From contig CP019882.1 of assembly GCA_002007745.1 (NCBI GenBank), positions 5,332,001 through 5,396,000 of the forward strand: a stretch of DNA of 64,000 bases. Direction: 5' to 3'. This DNA is from Mycolicibacterium litorale. Lineage in GTDB: Bacteria; Actinomycetota; Actinomycetes; Mycobacteriales; Mycobacteriaceae. The notes under the pieces are model-generated. The model was not told where the DNA came from. It was given only the letters and a program-made list of their open reading frames with translations, and searched no databases. Below are positions 1-9,007 of this stretch, one piece after another. Both the position numbers and the translations under genes were made by a program. Within the stretch, counting starts at the first letter, position 1; every line of letters begins with the position of its first letter.

Positions 1-1561
1 AGGTGGGATTAGCTGAGCCGGAGGTGACGAAGATGCTGCCGTCGGCGATGTAGAGATTGTCGATATCGTGCGTCTTGCCGTAGGAATCGACTACTGACGA
101 CGCGGGGTCGTCACCCATGCGTGCGGTGCCGAGCAGGTGGCCCGGTTGGTCCACCCAGATTTCCTGGGTGATTATTCGAACCGCGCCCGCGGCCTTGTGC
201 AGTTCGACCATGCGCTCGACGGTGAATTTGAGGATCTTGCGGGTGTTTTCGCTGATCCGGTACTCGACCTTGGGGGCGGGCAGGCCGTCACTGTCGACCA
301 GATCGGGTGAGAGGGTCACCCGATTGTGCGGCTCGGGAAGGTCTTCGGTGTTGGCCGCCCACAGTATGCCGTTCTGCGCTAAGCGGGCGACCTCGTGCAC
401 CTTGGGGCCCCACAGTTCCTCGAATTCCAGGCCGCGGTGGGCTTCGATGGCATTGAGCGGGCCGGGAGTGGGCAAGATGTGCATCTTGCTGCCGCGCACA
501 AATCCGCGAGACTTATCGGTCTCGTAGAACTGAAGCGAGTGGATCAGTTGTCCAGCTGGGCCTCGCCAGCTCTCCAGGGGCTCTTCGTAGAATCCCAGTG
601 CGCTGCAATTGGGATGCAGCATCAAGTTTCGGCCGACCATATCCGACGAATTGGCCAGACCCTTGGGGTGCTGTTCGTTTGCCGACAGCAACAGCAAACG
701 CGGGGTGCCCACCCCGTTGGCACACAGCACCACACTGCGAGCGGCCAGAAACCGGATCGCCCCGTCGCGATCGATGTATTCCGCGCCGGTGACCAGCCCG
801 CCCTCATCGTCGGTCACCACCCTGCGGACGCGGGCGCCGGTAATGACCGTGGCGCCGAGCTTCTGCGCTTGCGGCAGGTAGATCAAGTCGAAGGATGCCT
901 TTGCGCCCTGCGGGCAGCCCCACTCGCAGGTCCCCCACCGTCCGCACTGTTCAAGAGTTTTGAACTTCTGGCTGGCGATGGCGTTGGTCCCTGGCCACCA
1001 GTGCCAACCCAACGAGTTGGCAGCCTCAGCTCCTTTTATCCCAGCCTTGCCCAACGGGTTTGGCGGCAAGGGGTAGTCCAGTCCGGCCGGGTAGGCGGTG
1101 TCGCCGTCCACACCTGATACGCCGATGAATGCGTCGACTTCGTCGTGATACGGCTTGAGGTCGTCGTAAGAAATCGGCCAGTCGTCGCACACCCCGTCAA
1201 GAGTCCTCACCCGGAAGTCCGACGGGAGCAGCCGCGGCCATTCCGCGCCGTAGAAGATCGAGCTGCCGCCCACCGCATTGAACATGACGGGCCACATATC
1301 GGATTCCGATACGTCGACCGGGTAGTCGGAGGGAAGACCACGAACGTTGGGGTCGTGCGACCAGTCGTGCTGGATGAGCAGCTCCCACTCTGGGTGATTC
1401 GCGGGGAAGTCGCTCGGGTTCACCCAGTCGCCCTGCTCCAACACCGTGACGCTCAAACCCGCGGCGGCGGCGGTGTGCGCCACGACTGCACCGGAAGGTC
1501 CCGCACCGATGACGAGAACGTCGACCGCGGGGCCGGTGTCGCCAGGAGTTTCTTCTGCCAT
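1..1561 (-). CDS. GMC-family FAD oxidoreductase (C-terminus outside window)
   Basis: The reverse-strand frame is open from an ATG at 1561 to the window edge, about 520 codons. The N-terminus carries the FAD-binding Rossmann motif VLVIGAGPSGAVVAH near residues 14-28. A second FAD motif, NAVGGSSIFYGAEWP, follows around residue 95. The visible end, GTARMGDDP followed by a NLYIADGSIF stretch, is the GMC C-terminal region near the catalytic His. Family members oxidise alcohols, sugars or sterols with FAD; CGRWGTCEWGCPQGA suggests the cysteine-bearing subgroup related to gluconate and long-chain alcohol dehydrogenases. The substrate cannot be read from sequence. Only the last few residues are missing. 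Confidence 0.88.
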   Translation of the reverse strand, partial: MAEETPGDTGPAVDVLVIGAGPSGAVVAHTAAAAGLSVTVLEQGDWVNPSDFPANHPEWELLIQHDWSHDPNVRGLPSDYPVDVSESDMWPVMFNAVGGSSIFYGAEWPRLLPSDFRVRTLDGVCDDWPISYDDLKPYHDEVDAFIGVSGVDGDTAYPAGLDYPLPPNPLGKAGIKGAEAANSLGWHWWPGTNAIASQKFKTLEQCGRWGTCEWGCPQGAKASFDLIYLPQAQKLGATVITGARVRRVVTDDEGGLVTGAEYIDRDGAIRFLAARSVVLCANGVGTPRLLLLSANEQHPKGLANSSDMVGRNLMLHPNCSALGFYEEPLESWRGPAGQLIHSLQFYETDKSRGFVRGSKMHILPTPGPLNAIEAHRGLEFEELWGPKVHEVARLAQNGILWAANTEDLPEPHNRVTLSPDLVDSDGLPAPKVEYRISENTRKILKFTVERMVELHKAAGAVRIITQEIWVDQPGHLLGTARMGDDPASSVVDSYGKTHDIDNLYIADGSIFVTSGSANPT

Positions 1562-1756
1562 AAGGACCTCTCTCGAAGGACACCGTTGCGTCGTGGGCTG
1601 CTGACCGTCGGGATCGCGCACCTCGGGCGGGCTGAAACACTCCAGAGGTTGTGCATTGTCGACATTAACCAATGCGATTCTGGCGGCAAACCCTTCGCGG
1701 GTCAAGTGCACGGGCCGAAGTCGATTCCACCGCAGGCATGCGTCACGCACATCCAG

Positions 1757-2629
1757 TCAGGTTGCGGATGCCGAACGCACCGCCCCGACGCTGGCGACGA
1801 TAACGCACAGCACTGCGACGATGTCGACAGTTCCCAGTCGTTGACCGAGGATGAACCAACCCGCCACGACTGCGATAGCCGGTGACAGGCTGGCCAGAAT
1901 GGCAAAAGTGCTCGCCGGCAGTGTGCGTAGCGCGATCAGCTCGAGAGAGTACGGGATCACCGAACACATGAGGCCCACCACGACGATCAATCCGATGACA
2001 TTCGGCTGCATTGCCGCGTCGCGGTCGATGGTCACCATTGCTGCCGGCCCAATGAGCAGAGCGCCCAGACAACTTGCCAGAAAGAGCGCATCCCGACTGG
2101 CCAAGCGTGTGCCCGCTGTTGCCGCCGACAGGATGTAGGCCGCCCAGCTGACTGCGGCAGCGGCCGCGAACATCAGCCCGACGACGTCGGAGGTCTCGAA
2201 CGGCCCCCGCCCGAAACCGATCAGGGCCACGCCGCAAAAGGCCATCACCGCCCACCACCATCCCGATGCGGAGGAACTGAGTACCACCGAAAGGACCAGC
2301 GGGCCGCAGATCTCAATGGTGACGGCAATGCCCAACGGGATTCGCGAAATAGACTCGTAGAAACAGAAATTCATGATTGCGAGGCTCGAGCCCAAGGCAA
2401 CGATCGACATCAAGGCCGGACGGGGAACCTGTCGCAGTCGCGGACGAGCTACCAGCCCCAATACGACCGCCGCTACGACGAAGCGCGAACACACCGTTCC
2501 GGCCACACCGAGCGGCGCAAACAGCGATGTGGCGAGCGCCGCCCCCGCTTCCTGCACTGTTGCGGCGATCACGGCCAGGACAGCCGGCCATGTCAGCGCG
2601 TTTCCGCCCGGCCGCCGTCCCCGCCCCAT
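1757..2629 (-). CDS. EamA/DMT-family 10-TM exporter
   Basis: This 290-residue, very hydrophobic protein has the two-fold repeat typical of the EamA (drug/metabolite transporter) family, with about ten membrane segments. The motif FYESISRIPLGIAVTIE at the end of the first repeat and LRTLPASTFAILASLSPAIA in the second match the RhtA/YedA-like branch, which exports amino acids or related metabolites. It lies 195 bp downstream of the GMC oxidoreductase start, so it is probably a separate unit. The substrate is unknown. Confidence 0.85.
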   Translation of the reverse strand: MGRGRRPGGNALTWPAVLAVIAATVQEAGAALATSLFAPLGVAGTVCSRFVVAAVVLGLVARPRLRQVPRPALMSIVALGSSLAIMNFCFYESISRIPLGIAVTIEICGPLVLSVVLSSSASGWWWAVMAFCGVALIGFGRGPFETSDVVGLMFAAAAAVSWAAYILSAATAGTRLASRDALFLASCLGALLIGPAAMVTIDRDAAMQPNVIGLIVVVGLMCSVIPYSLELIALRTLPASTFAILASLSPAIAVVAGWFILGQRLGTVDIVAVLCVIVASVGAVRSASAT

Positions 2630-2715
2630 CAGTCGTTTCTACAACACGACGCGGTCTCCCCCGTCGGGCAGCGCGCACACCGGGCAGTTCGATGTGGGCC
2701 GGGCGCACGCTCGAA

Positions 2716-3462
2716 TCAGCGTGCGCTCCAGCCGCCGTCCATCGTGTAGGACGCGCCCGTCACCATCGCCGCCGCGGGTGAGGCCAGCCAGCCCACCAGG
2801 CCGGCGACCTCCTCGGGCTCGACCAGCCGTTTGATCGCGCTCTCGCTGAGCAGGATCTTCTCCACCACTTCCTGCTCGCCGATCCCGTGGGTGCGGGCCT
2901 GGTCGGCAATCTGCTTGGTGACCAACGGGGTTCGCACGTAGCCGGGGTTGACGCAGTTGCTGGTGACACCGTGCGACGCGCCCTCCAGCGCGGTGACCTT
3001 GCTCAACCCCTCCAAGGCGTGTTTGGCGGTGACGTAGGCGACCTTGAACTCCGATGCGCGGATGCCGTGCACCGAGGAGATGTTGACGATCCGGCCGAAT
3101 CCGCGCTCGTACATTCCCGGCAGCACTGAGCGGATCAGCAGAAAGGGCGACTCCACCATCAGGGTGAGCAGCATCCGGAACTTCTCCGGCTGGTAGTCGA
3201 CGATCCGGTCGATGACCTGCATCCCGGCGTTGTTCACCAGGATGTCGGCGTCCAGCCGGATGCGCTCCAGTGCTTCGACATCGAGAAGGTCCACCGCCCA
3301 GGCTTTTCCACCGATCTCCTCAGCGAGTGCCGTGGCACCCGCTTCGTCCACGTCGGCGACGGTGACGGCCGCCCCACGGGCAGCCAGCTCTCGTGCACAG
3401 GCCGCACCGATACCGCTGGCCGCCCCGGTGATCAGGGCGGTGCGCCCCTGCAGGCCGGTCAT
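2716..3462 (-). CDS. Short-chain dehydrogenase, probable 3-hydroxybutyrate dehydrogenase
   Basis: This 248-residue classical SDR probably interconverts 3-hydroxybutyrate and acetoacetate with NAD. The cofactor motif TGAASGIG is at residues 12-19, NNAG in the middle, and the catalytic Ser plus YxxxK appear as NISSVHG and YVTAKHALEG. The C-terminal MVTGASYTMDGGW is standard. The spacing and VHGIRAS segment resemble bacterial 3-hydroxybutyrate dehydrogenases. Its start overlaps the stop of the upstream MFS gene by 4 bp, so the two are translationally coupled, which supports uptake followed by oxidation of a small hydroxy or keto acid. Substrate assignment is inference. Confidence 0.82.
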   Translation of the reverse strand: MTGLQGRTALITGAASGIGAACARELAARGAAVTVADVDEAGATALAEEIGGKAWAVDLLDVEALERIRLDADILVNNAGMQVIDRIVDYQPEKFRMLLTLMVESPFLLIRSVLPGMYERGFGRIVNISSVHGIRASEFKVAYVTAKHALEGLSKVTALEGASHGVTSNCVNPGYVRTPLVTKQIADQARTHGIGEQEVVEKILLSESAIKRLVEPEEVAGLVGWLASPAAAMVTGASYTMDGGWSAR

Positions 3463-4814
3463 ACCGCCGCCCTGGCCGAAGTGGGCAGGCCGTGCCGCTG
3501 CGCGTCGGCGCTGTCCACATCGGCCAGGTCGATTCCGGTGGTCTCGCGGGTGAAGGCCAACGCGATGATGGTGATCACCGCCGCCGCCGCCAGATAGGCC
3601 GCGATCGGGACCGCCGAGTCATAGGTCTCCAGCAGCTTCACCGCGATGATGGGCGCCAGCGAGCCTGCGAAGATCGCCGTCACCTGATAGCCAAGCGACA
3701 CACCGGAGTACCGCATCCGGGTGGGGAACATCTCCGCCATCAGAGCCGGTTGCGGCGCATACATCAGGGCGTGGATGACCAGGCCGAGGATGATCGAACC
3801 CATGATCAGCAGGTAGTGGCCGCTGTTCATCATCGGGAAGGCGAAGAAGCCCCATGCGCCGGCTCCGATCGCGCCGACGAGATAGACCGGCTTGCGCCCG
3901 AACCGATCCGAGAGCCGCCCGGCGTACGGGATCACCAGGAAGTGCACCGCGTGCGCGGCCAGCAGCCACCACAGGATGTCGCTGGTGTCGGCATGCACCT
4001 GGACCTTGAGATAGGTGATCGAGAACGTGACCACCAGGTAGTACATGATGTTCTCGGCCACCCGCAGACCCATCGCGGTGAATACCCCACGCGGATAACG
4101 CTTGAGGACCTCCATCACGCCGTAGGAGCCGGCCTTGGCCTGCTCGGCCTCCTGTCTGGCCTCGACGAAGATCGGCGCATCGCTGACCTTGGTCCGGACG
4201 TAGTACCCGACCAGCACCACCACCGCCGACAGCCAGAACGCCACCCGCCAGCCCCAGGACAAGAACGACGCCTCCGACAGTGTGCCGGTCAGCGTCAGCA
4301 GCACCACCGTCGCGAGCATGTTGCCCACCGGGACACCGGCCTGCGGCCAGCTGGCCCAGAAGCCGCGTTCCCGGCTGGGGCTGTGCTCGGCCACCAACAG
4401 CACCGCACCGCCCCATTCGCCGCCCACCGCGAAGCCCTGGATGAACCGCAGCACGACCAGCAGCGTCGGTGCCCAGTACCCGATCTGGCCGAACGTCGGC
4501 AGACACCCCATCAGGAACGTGGAGACACCGACCAGCACCAGGCTGAACTGCAGCAATTTCTTGCGCCCGTACTTGTCACCGAAGTGGCCGAACACCACGC
4601 CACCGAGCGGGCGGGCCGCGAAGCCCACCGCGTAGGTGACAAACGCGGCGAGAATCGCGTCGAGATCGCTGGTGCCGGCGGCGAAGAAGATCTTGTTGAA
4701 GACCAGTGTCGCCGCCGTGCCGTACAGGAAGAATTCGTACCACTCGACGACCGTGCCGGCCATCGACGCGACGACCACCTTGCGAAGCCCGCTTGCCACA
4801 TTGGTCACGCTCAT
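3459..4814 (-). CDS. MFS transporter, metabolite:H+ symporter type
   Basis: This 451-residue, 12-TM transporter carries the metabolite:H+ symporter signature: an early FEEF-like WYEFFLYG segment, FGHFGDKYGRKK between TM2 and TM3, and RFIQGFAVGGEWGGA in TM4. Relatives import shikimate, alpha-ketoglutarate, proline or other organic acids. I chose the ATG at 4814 because a GGAGGAG ribosome site sits 7-8 bp upstream; the frame stays open 20 codons further with no better start. The stop overlaps the start of the 3-hydroxybutyrate-dehydrogenase-like gene. A LysR gene diverges upstream and is the likely regulator. Confidence 0.88.
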   Translation of the reverse strand: MSVTNVASGLRKVVVASMAGTVVEWYEFFLYGTAATLVFNKIFFAAGTSDLDAILAAFVTYAVGFAARPLGGVVFGHFGDKYGRKKLLQFSLVLVGVSTFLMGCLPTFGQIGYWAPTLLVVLRFIQGFAVGGEWGGAVLLVAEHSPSRERGFWASWPQAGVPVGNMLATVVLLTLTGTLSEASFLSWGWRVAFWLSAVVVLVGYYVRTKVSDAPIFVEARQEAEQAKAGSYGVMEVLKRYPRGVFTAMGLRVAENIMYYLVVTFSITYLKVQVHADTSDILWWLLAAHAVHFLVIPYAGRLSDRFGRKPVYLVGAIGAGAWGFFAFPMMNSGHYLLIMGSIILGLVIHALMYAPQPALMAEMFPTRMRYSGVSLGYQVTAIFAGSLAPIIAVKLLETYDSAVPIAAYLAAAAVITIIALAFTRETTGIDLADVDSADAQRHGLPTSARAAV

Positions 4815-4928
4815 TCGCCCCTCCTCCACGACCGGCCCTACCGGACTGCCCTCATGTGACGGCGGCCACACCAATCCGAGTATTCGCGCACTTTACCGAG
4901 CGGAGCAATGCCGAAATGCGCAGGAAGA

Positions 4929-4946
4929 ATCTGCGAAAATGCAGAT
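4929..4946. promoter_or_regulatory. Perfect inverted repeat abutting the LysR start codon
   Basis: ATCTGC-GAAAAT-GCAGAT is a perfect 6-bp inverted repeat ending one base before the LysR ATG at 4947. It lies in the gap between the divergent transporter operon and the regulator, with the T-N11-A architecture LysR proteins bind. It could be an autoregulatory operator, possibly on a leaderless transcript. Function is inferred. Confidence 0.45.
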
Positions 4947-5876
4947 ATGTCGACCTCATCAGCCCGTCCCAGCGCCGATGATCTGCTGGTCCTGCTCGCC
5001 GTCGGCCGGTCCGGACGGTTCGTAACGGCCGCCGAGGAAGTCGGCCTCAACCACACCACCATCTCCCGGCGGATCGCGGCACTGGAACACAGCCTCGGCG
5101 GGCGGGTGCTGGCCCGGGTCGCCGGCGGTTGGGAGTTGACCGATCTGGGCCGCGACGCGCTGGTCGCCGCCGAGAACATCGAATCGGCCGTTCGCTCGCT
5201 GGCCACCGGCGCAGACGGAACCCGGACACTGGAGGGCGTCGTACGGTTGTCGGCGACCGACGGCTTCAGTGCCTACATCGCGGCGCCGGCCGCCGCGCAG
5301 GTCCAGCGCCACCACCCGCGCGTGTCACTCGAGATCGTCACCGCCACCCGCCGCGCGTCTCAACACCGGTCCGGCCTTGACATCGAGGTGGTGGTCGGTG
5401 AACCGCGGGTGCGCCGGGCCATCGCAACCCGTCTCGGCGACTACCGGCTCGGGTTGTACGGCTCCCGTAGCTACCTCGCCCAACACGGAACCCCCGAGAG
5501 CGTCACCGACCTGGCGCGCTACCCGCTGGTGTACTTCATCGACGCCATGCTGCAGGTCGACGACCTCGACCTGGCATCGAGCTTCGTTCCGGCCATGCAC
5601 GAATCGGTGACCTCGACCAACGTGTTCGTCCACGTTGAAGCCACCCGGGCGGACGCCGGCCTCGGGCTGTTGCCGTGCTTCATGGCCGACCGCCACGACG
5701 ACCTGGTGCGAGTGCTTCCCGAGCAGGTGGCCGTCCAGTTGAGCTATTGGCTGGTCACCCGCAAGGAGACGCTGCGCCGGCCCGAAGTGGCCGCCGTGGT
5801 CGAGGCGATCACGCTGCGGATGCGCGACCAGCACGACGTCCTGCTCGGCCGGTCCCAGGCCGAGGGGACTGTTTGA
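4947..5876 (+). CDS. LysR-family transcriptional regulator
   Basis: This 309-residue protein has an N-terminal winged helix-turn-helix at about residues 8-66 (LLAVGRSGRFVTAAEEVGLN, then HTTISRRIAALE) followed by a LysR effector domain. The first in-frame ATG at 4908 would add 13 residues; the one at 4947 begins just before the normal LysR N-terminus and is preferred. It diverges from the MFS/3-hydroxybutyrate-dehydrogenase operon with 132 bp between starts, the usual arrangement for a LysR activator and its target. The inducer is probably the transported acid, but this is not shown. Confidence 0.88.
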   Translation: MSTSSARPSADDLLVLLAVGRSGRFVTAAEEVGLNHTTISRRIAALEHSLGGRVLARVAGGWELTDLGRDALVAAENIESAVRSLATGADGTRTLEGVVRLSATDGFSAYIAAPAAAQVQRHHPRVSLEIVTATRRASQHRSGLDIEVVVGEPRVRRAIATRLGDYRLGLYGSRSYLAQHGTPESVTDLARYPLVYFIDAMLQVDDLDLASSFVPAMHESVTSTNVFVHVEATRADAGLGLLPCFMADRHDDLVRVLPEQVAVQLSYWLVTRKETLRRPEVAAVVEAITLRMRDQHDVLLGRSQAEGTV

Positions 5877-5937
5877 CCGGCTGAGCCCGGGTACTCAGGT
5901 CCAGACAATCGTTTACCCCGAAGCCCGATAAGAGGTC

Positions 5938-6714
5938 ATGCATCACATCCGTCGCGGCACCGGCCGGCCCCTTGTCCTCGTGCACGGCCTGTCCAATCTG
6001 CACAACTGGGACCCGATCGTGCCGGCCCTCGCCCGACACCGCGAGGTGCTGGCCGTCGACTTGCCCGGGTTCGGACAGAGCCCACCGTTGCCCGGATCGG
6101 TCAGCGTCGCCGCACTGACCGATGCGCTCGCCGAGTTCATCACCGGTCAGGGGCTGGACGACGTCGACCTGGTGGGCTCATCCATGGGCGCGCGGATGGT
6201 GCTGGAGCTGGCCAGGCGCGGTCACGCCGGCAACGTCGTCGCGTTGGACCCCGGCGGGTTCTGGAGCGACACCGGCGCCCGGTATCTGGGCGTCACCGTG
6301 GGCGCGTCACTGGCCGTGGTCCGCCGAATCCAGCCGGCACTACCCGCACTCACCCGCAGCCGGCTCGGCCGCACCGCCTTGCTCCTGCAGTTCTCGGCCA
6401 ACCCGGGACGGCTCGACCCGGCGCTGGTGCTGCAGGAACTGCAGAACTTCAAGACCTCACCGAGCCTGGACGACGCACTGCACGCGCTGGTGCACGGGCC
6501 CAAACAGCACGGCGCACCGGCTGGCAGCCTGCGGGGGCGAGTGGTCATTGGCTGGGGCCGCAACGATCGAGTCACTCCCCCGGCCCAGGCGGCCCACGCC
6601 CAGGAGCTCTTTCCCGACGCGACCGTGCATTGGTTCGACCGCTGCGGGCACTTCCCGCACTGGGACAAGGCCGAGGAAACCACCCGCCTGATCGTCGAGA
6701 CCAGCGCCCCCTGA
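5938..6714 (+). CDS. Alpha/beta hydrolase
   Basis: This 258-residue alpha/beta-hydrolase fold protein has oxyanion-hole region VLVHGLSNLHNW near the N-terminus, nucleophile elbow GSSMGA at about residue 81, likely acid residue in GWGRNDRV and catalytic His in CGHFPHWDK. An AAGAGG ribosome site precedes the ATG. It resembles meta-cleavage and ester hydrolases, but the substrate is unknown. A second hydrolase follows 44 bp later on the same strand, so the pair may be co-transcribed. It points toward the steroid cluster but is not part of its conserved core. Confidence 0.82.
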   Translation: MHHIRRGTGRPLVLVHGLSNLHNWDPIVPALARHREVLAVDLPGFGQSPPLPGSVSVAALTDALAEFITGQGLDDVDLVGSSMGARMVLELARRGHAGNVVALDPGGFWSDTGARYLGVTVGASLAVVRRIQPALPALTRSRLGRTALLLQFSANPGRLDPALVLQELQNFKTSPSLDDALHALVHGPKQHGAPAGSLRGRVVIGWGRNDRVTPPAQAAHAQELFPDATVHWFDRCGHFPHWDKAEETTRLIVETSAP

Positions 6715-6758
6715 GCCGAAATATTGCGCCAGATCGTCGCGCCTGGTGCAGTCAACGC

Positions 6759-7523
6759 ATGCCCTTCATCGACCACCCCCACGGCCGCGCCTACTACCGG
6801 CACTGGGCCGCCGCACAGCCACGCGCCGCGATCATCTTCCTGCACGGCTTCGGCGAGCACACCGGCGTCTACCATCGGCTGGGCTTCGCCCTCAACGCCG
6901 CCGCCATCGATCTGTGGGCAGTGGATCAGTTCGGGCACGGCCTATCCCCCGGCGAGCGCGGCGATTTCGGATCGATCGAGGACAGTTCGGCGTTGGCCGA
7001 CTCGCTGACCGCACTGGCCGAGCAGGCGACACCGGGCATCCCGCTCATCGCCCAGGGGCACTCCTTCGGCGCGGTCGTCACCCTGTTCCGGTTGCTCGCC
7101 GCACCCACGCGGTATCGCGCCGCCGTGATCTCGGGAGCGCCCGTGGTGCCCGTCCCCGAGCTGCTCGGCGGCGACTCGGTCGAACTCGACCCGAGCTGGC
7201 TGTCCGGTGACCCGTTCTATCTGGACGCCATGGAGAACGATCCCCTCGCGTTCGTCGATGCCGACGGTTCATCACTGGCCCGCGAACTGGACCGGGCCTG
7301 GGACCACTTCGGCACCGAACTGCCGAAACTCGCCGTGCCCACGCTGGCGATCCACGGCGAACTCGACCCGATCGCCCCGGTCAGCGCACTGCGCGCCTAC
7401 GCCGACCAGATCGAGGCGCTGCAGTTGCGGGAGTTCGCCAGGGCGCACCACGACATCCTCAACGAAACGGTGCACCGCGAGGTCGCGGCGGCGATCGTCG
7501 ACTTCGTCGACGCCCAGACCTAA
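6759..7523 (+). CDS. Alpha/beta hydrolase, monoacylglycerol lipase-like
   Basis: This 254-residue serine hydrolase looks like the lysophospholipase/monoacylglycerol lipase group. FLHGFGEHTGVYHRLG is the typical early motif of that group, the nucleophile elbow is GHSFGA, the acid lies in HGELDPIAP and the His in RAHHDILNE. The ATG at 6759 is chosen because homology-like sequence begins there (MPFIDHPHGRAYYRHW); the open frame upstream overlaps the previous gene. It ends 4 bp from the convergent hsaB stop. A role in glyceride or ester turnover is inferred from motifs only. Confidence 0.82.
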   Translation: MPFIDHPHGRAYYRHWAAAQPRAAIIFLHGFGEHTGVYHRLGFALNAAAIDLWAVDQFGHGLSPGERGDFGSIEDSSALADSLTALAEQATPGIPLIAQGHSFGAVVTLFRLLAAPTRYRAAVISGAPVVPVPELLGGDSVELDPSWLSGDPFYLDAMENDPLAFVDADGSSLARELDRAWDHFGTELPKLAVPTLAIHGELDPIAPVSALRAYADQIEALQLREFARAHHDILNETVHREVAAAIVDFVDAQT

Positions 7524-7527
7524 CGCG

Positions 7528-8094
7528 CTACAACCACGTGTCGGTGGTGGTGGCGGTCAGGAACGCCTCCAGATCGTCACGCCACTGCGCCGGGGTGTTC
7601 TTGTCCGGCTCGATACCGGTGTATTCGCCGCGGTAGAACAGCAGCGGCCGCGGCTTGACCTTCGGCACCTCCGAAAGCGACTGCACCGCACCGAAAACAA
7701 CGAAATGGTCGCCACCGTCATGCACGGAGTGCACGGTGCAGTCGATGTGGGCCAGCGACCCGTCCAGGATCGGCGAACCCAGTGCCGACGGGCTCCAGTC
7801 CACACCGGCGAACTTGTCCGGCTCCTTCGACCCGAACCGCGCGCAGACCTCGCGTTGCTTCTCGGTCAGAACATTCACACAGAACTTGCCGCTGGCCTCG
7901 ATCGCCTGCCACGACCGCGACACCTTGGTGGGGCAGAACAACACCAGCGGCGGGTCCAGTGACAGCGCCGCGAACGACTGGCAGGCGAAACCGACCGGCA
8001 CCTCGTTGTGGATGGTGGTGATGATCGTGATGCCGGTGCAGAACTGCCCCAGTACGTGACGGAACGTGCGCGGATCGATCGGTTCGGCCGACAT
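7528..8094 (-). CDS. hsaB: Flavin reductase component of 3-HSA hydroxylase
   Basis: This 188-residue protein has the FMN-binding flavin-reductase fold (PVGFACQSFAALSLDPPLV, HFVVFGAV). In mycobacteria HsaB supplies reduced flavin to HsaA, which hydroxylates 3-HSA in cholesterol ring degradation. Assignment rests on family match plus position: it is the last gene of an hsaA-hsaD-hsaC-hsaB operon in the same order as M. tuberculosis, one base after the hsaC stop. In M. tuberculosis nat follows; here there is no nat and the operon ends against a convergent hydrolase. Confidence 0.93.
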   Translation of the reverse strand: MSAEPIDPRTFRHVLGQFCTGITIITTIHNEVPVGFACQSFAALSLDPPLVLFCPTKVSRSWQAIEASGKFCVNVLTEKQREVCARFGSKEPDKFAGVDWSPSALGSPILDGSLAHIDCTVHSVHDGGDHFVVFGAVQSLSEVPKVKPRPLLFYRGEYTGIEPDKNTPAQWRDDLEAFLTATTTDTWL

Positions 8095-8095
8095 G

Positions 8096-9007
8096 TCAGC
8101 TGGTTCGGTGCGAACCGACGGTGAAATCGTGTCCCCACAGGCTGACGGCGGTGCTCTCCCTGGCGATCCAGCTCAGATCGTCCTCGACTTGCAAGCCCTC
8201 ACAACCGAATTCGACGTCGAATCCACCGGGCGTCTTCATGTAGAACGACAGCATCTTGTCGTTCACATGCCGGCCGAGGGTCGCCGACATCGGAACCTTG
8301 CGGCGCAACGCGCGATCCAGGCACAGGCCGACGTCGTCGCTGTTCTCCACCTCGACCATCAAGTGCACGATGCCGGTCGGGTTCGGCAGCGGCAGGAACG
8401 CCAGGCTGTGGTGACGCGGGTTGACCCCGAAGAACCGCAGCCACGCCGGCGCCCCGCCGGCCGGCCGGCCGACGAGCTGCGGTGGCAGCCGCATCGAGTC
8501 ACGCAGCATGAACCCGAGCACATCGCGATAGAAATGCAGTGACTCGGCGTCGTCCTTGGTGGTCAGCACCACGTGGCCCAGACCCTGCTCCTCGGTGACG
8601 AACTTGTGGCCGTAGGGGCTCACCAGGCGGCGATGCTCCAGCGCCACCCCGTGGAAGACCTCGAGGGTGTTTCCCGACGGGTCTTCGAAGGTGATCATCT
8701 CGTCCACCCGCCGCTCGGCGAGCTCGGTGGCGGTGGCCTCCTTGTACGGAGTGCCTTCGCCGTCCAGACGAGACCGGATGTCCTGCAGGGCAGCCGCGTT
8801 GCTGACCTCCCAGCCGGACTGCAGCAGCCGGTCGCGCTCGCCGGGGACGATCACCAGCCGAGCCGGGTGCTCATCCATCCTGAGGTAGAGGGCACCCTCG
8901 GTGGCGCCCGACCCTTCCACCATGCCGAGCACCTTCAGCCCGTACTCCCGCCAGGCGGCGACGTCGGTGGCCTCGATCCGCAGGTAGCCCAACGAACGAA
9001 TGGTCAT
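8096..9007 (-). CDS. hsaC: 3,4-DHSA extradiol dioxygenase
   Basis: HsaC is an Fe(II) extradiol dioxygenase that cleaves the catecholic A ring of 3,4-DHSA. The 303-residue length suits the two-domain type I family. The metal site is visible in the C-terminal domain: GLGHVVLTT (first His), HHSLAFL (second His) and FDVEFGCEG (Glu). The start overlaps the hsaD stop by 4 bp, giving translational coupling. Expression should be KstR-controlled through the hsaA promoter. Confidence 0.95.
   Translation of the reverse strand: MTIRSLGYLRIEATDVAAWREYGLKVLGMVEGSGATEGALYLRMDEHPARLVIVPGERDRLLQSGWEVSNAAALQDIRSRLDGEGTPYKEATATELAERRVDEMITFEDPSGNTLEVFHGVALEHRRLVSPYGHKFVTEEQGLGHVVLTTKDDAESLHFYRDVLGFMLRDSMRLPPQLVGRPAGGAPAWLRFFGVNPRHHSLAFLPLPNPTGIVHLMVEVENSDDVGLCLDRALRRKVPMSATLGRHVNDKMLSFYMKTPGGFDVEFGCEGLQVEDDLSWIARESTAVSLWGHDFTVGSHRTS

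Noticed and set aside
3492..4859. A 455-codon open frame on the plus strand opposite the MFS transporter
   Set aside because: It is His/Arg/Asp-rich, low in hydrophobic structure and mirrors a clear transporter on the other strand, a usual high-GC shadow.
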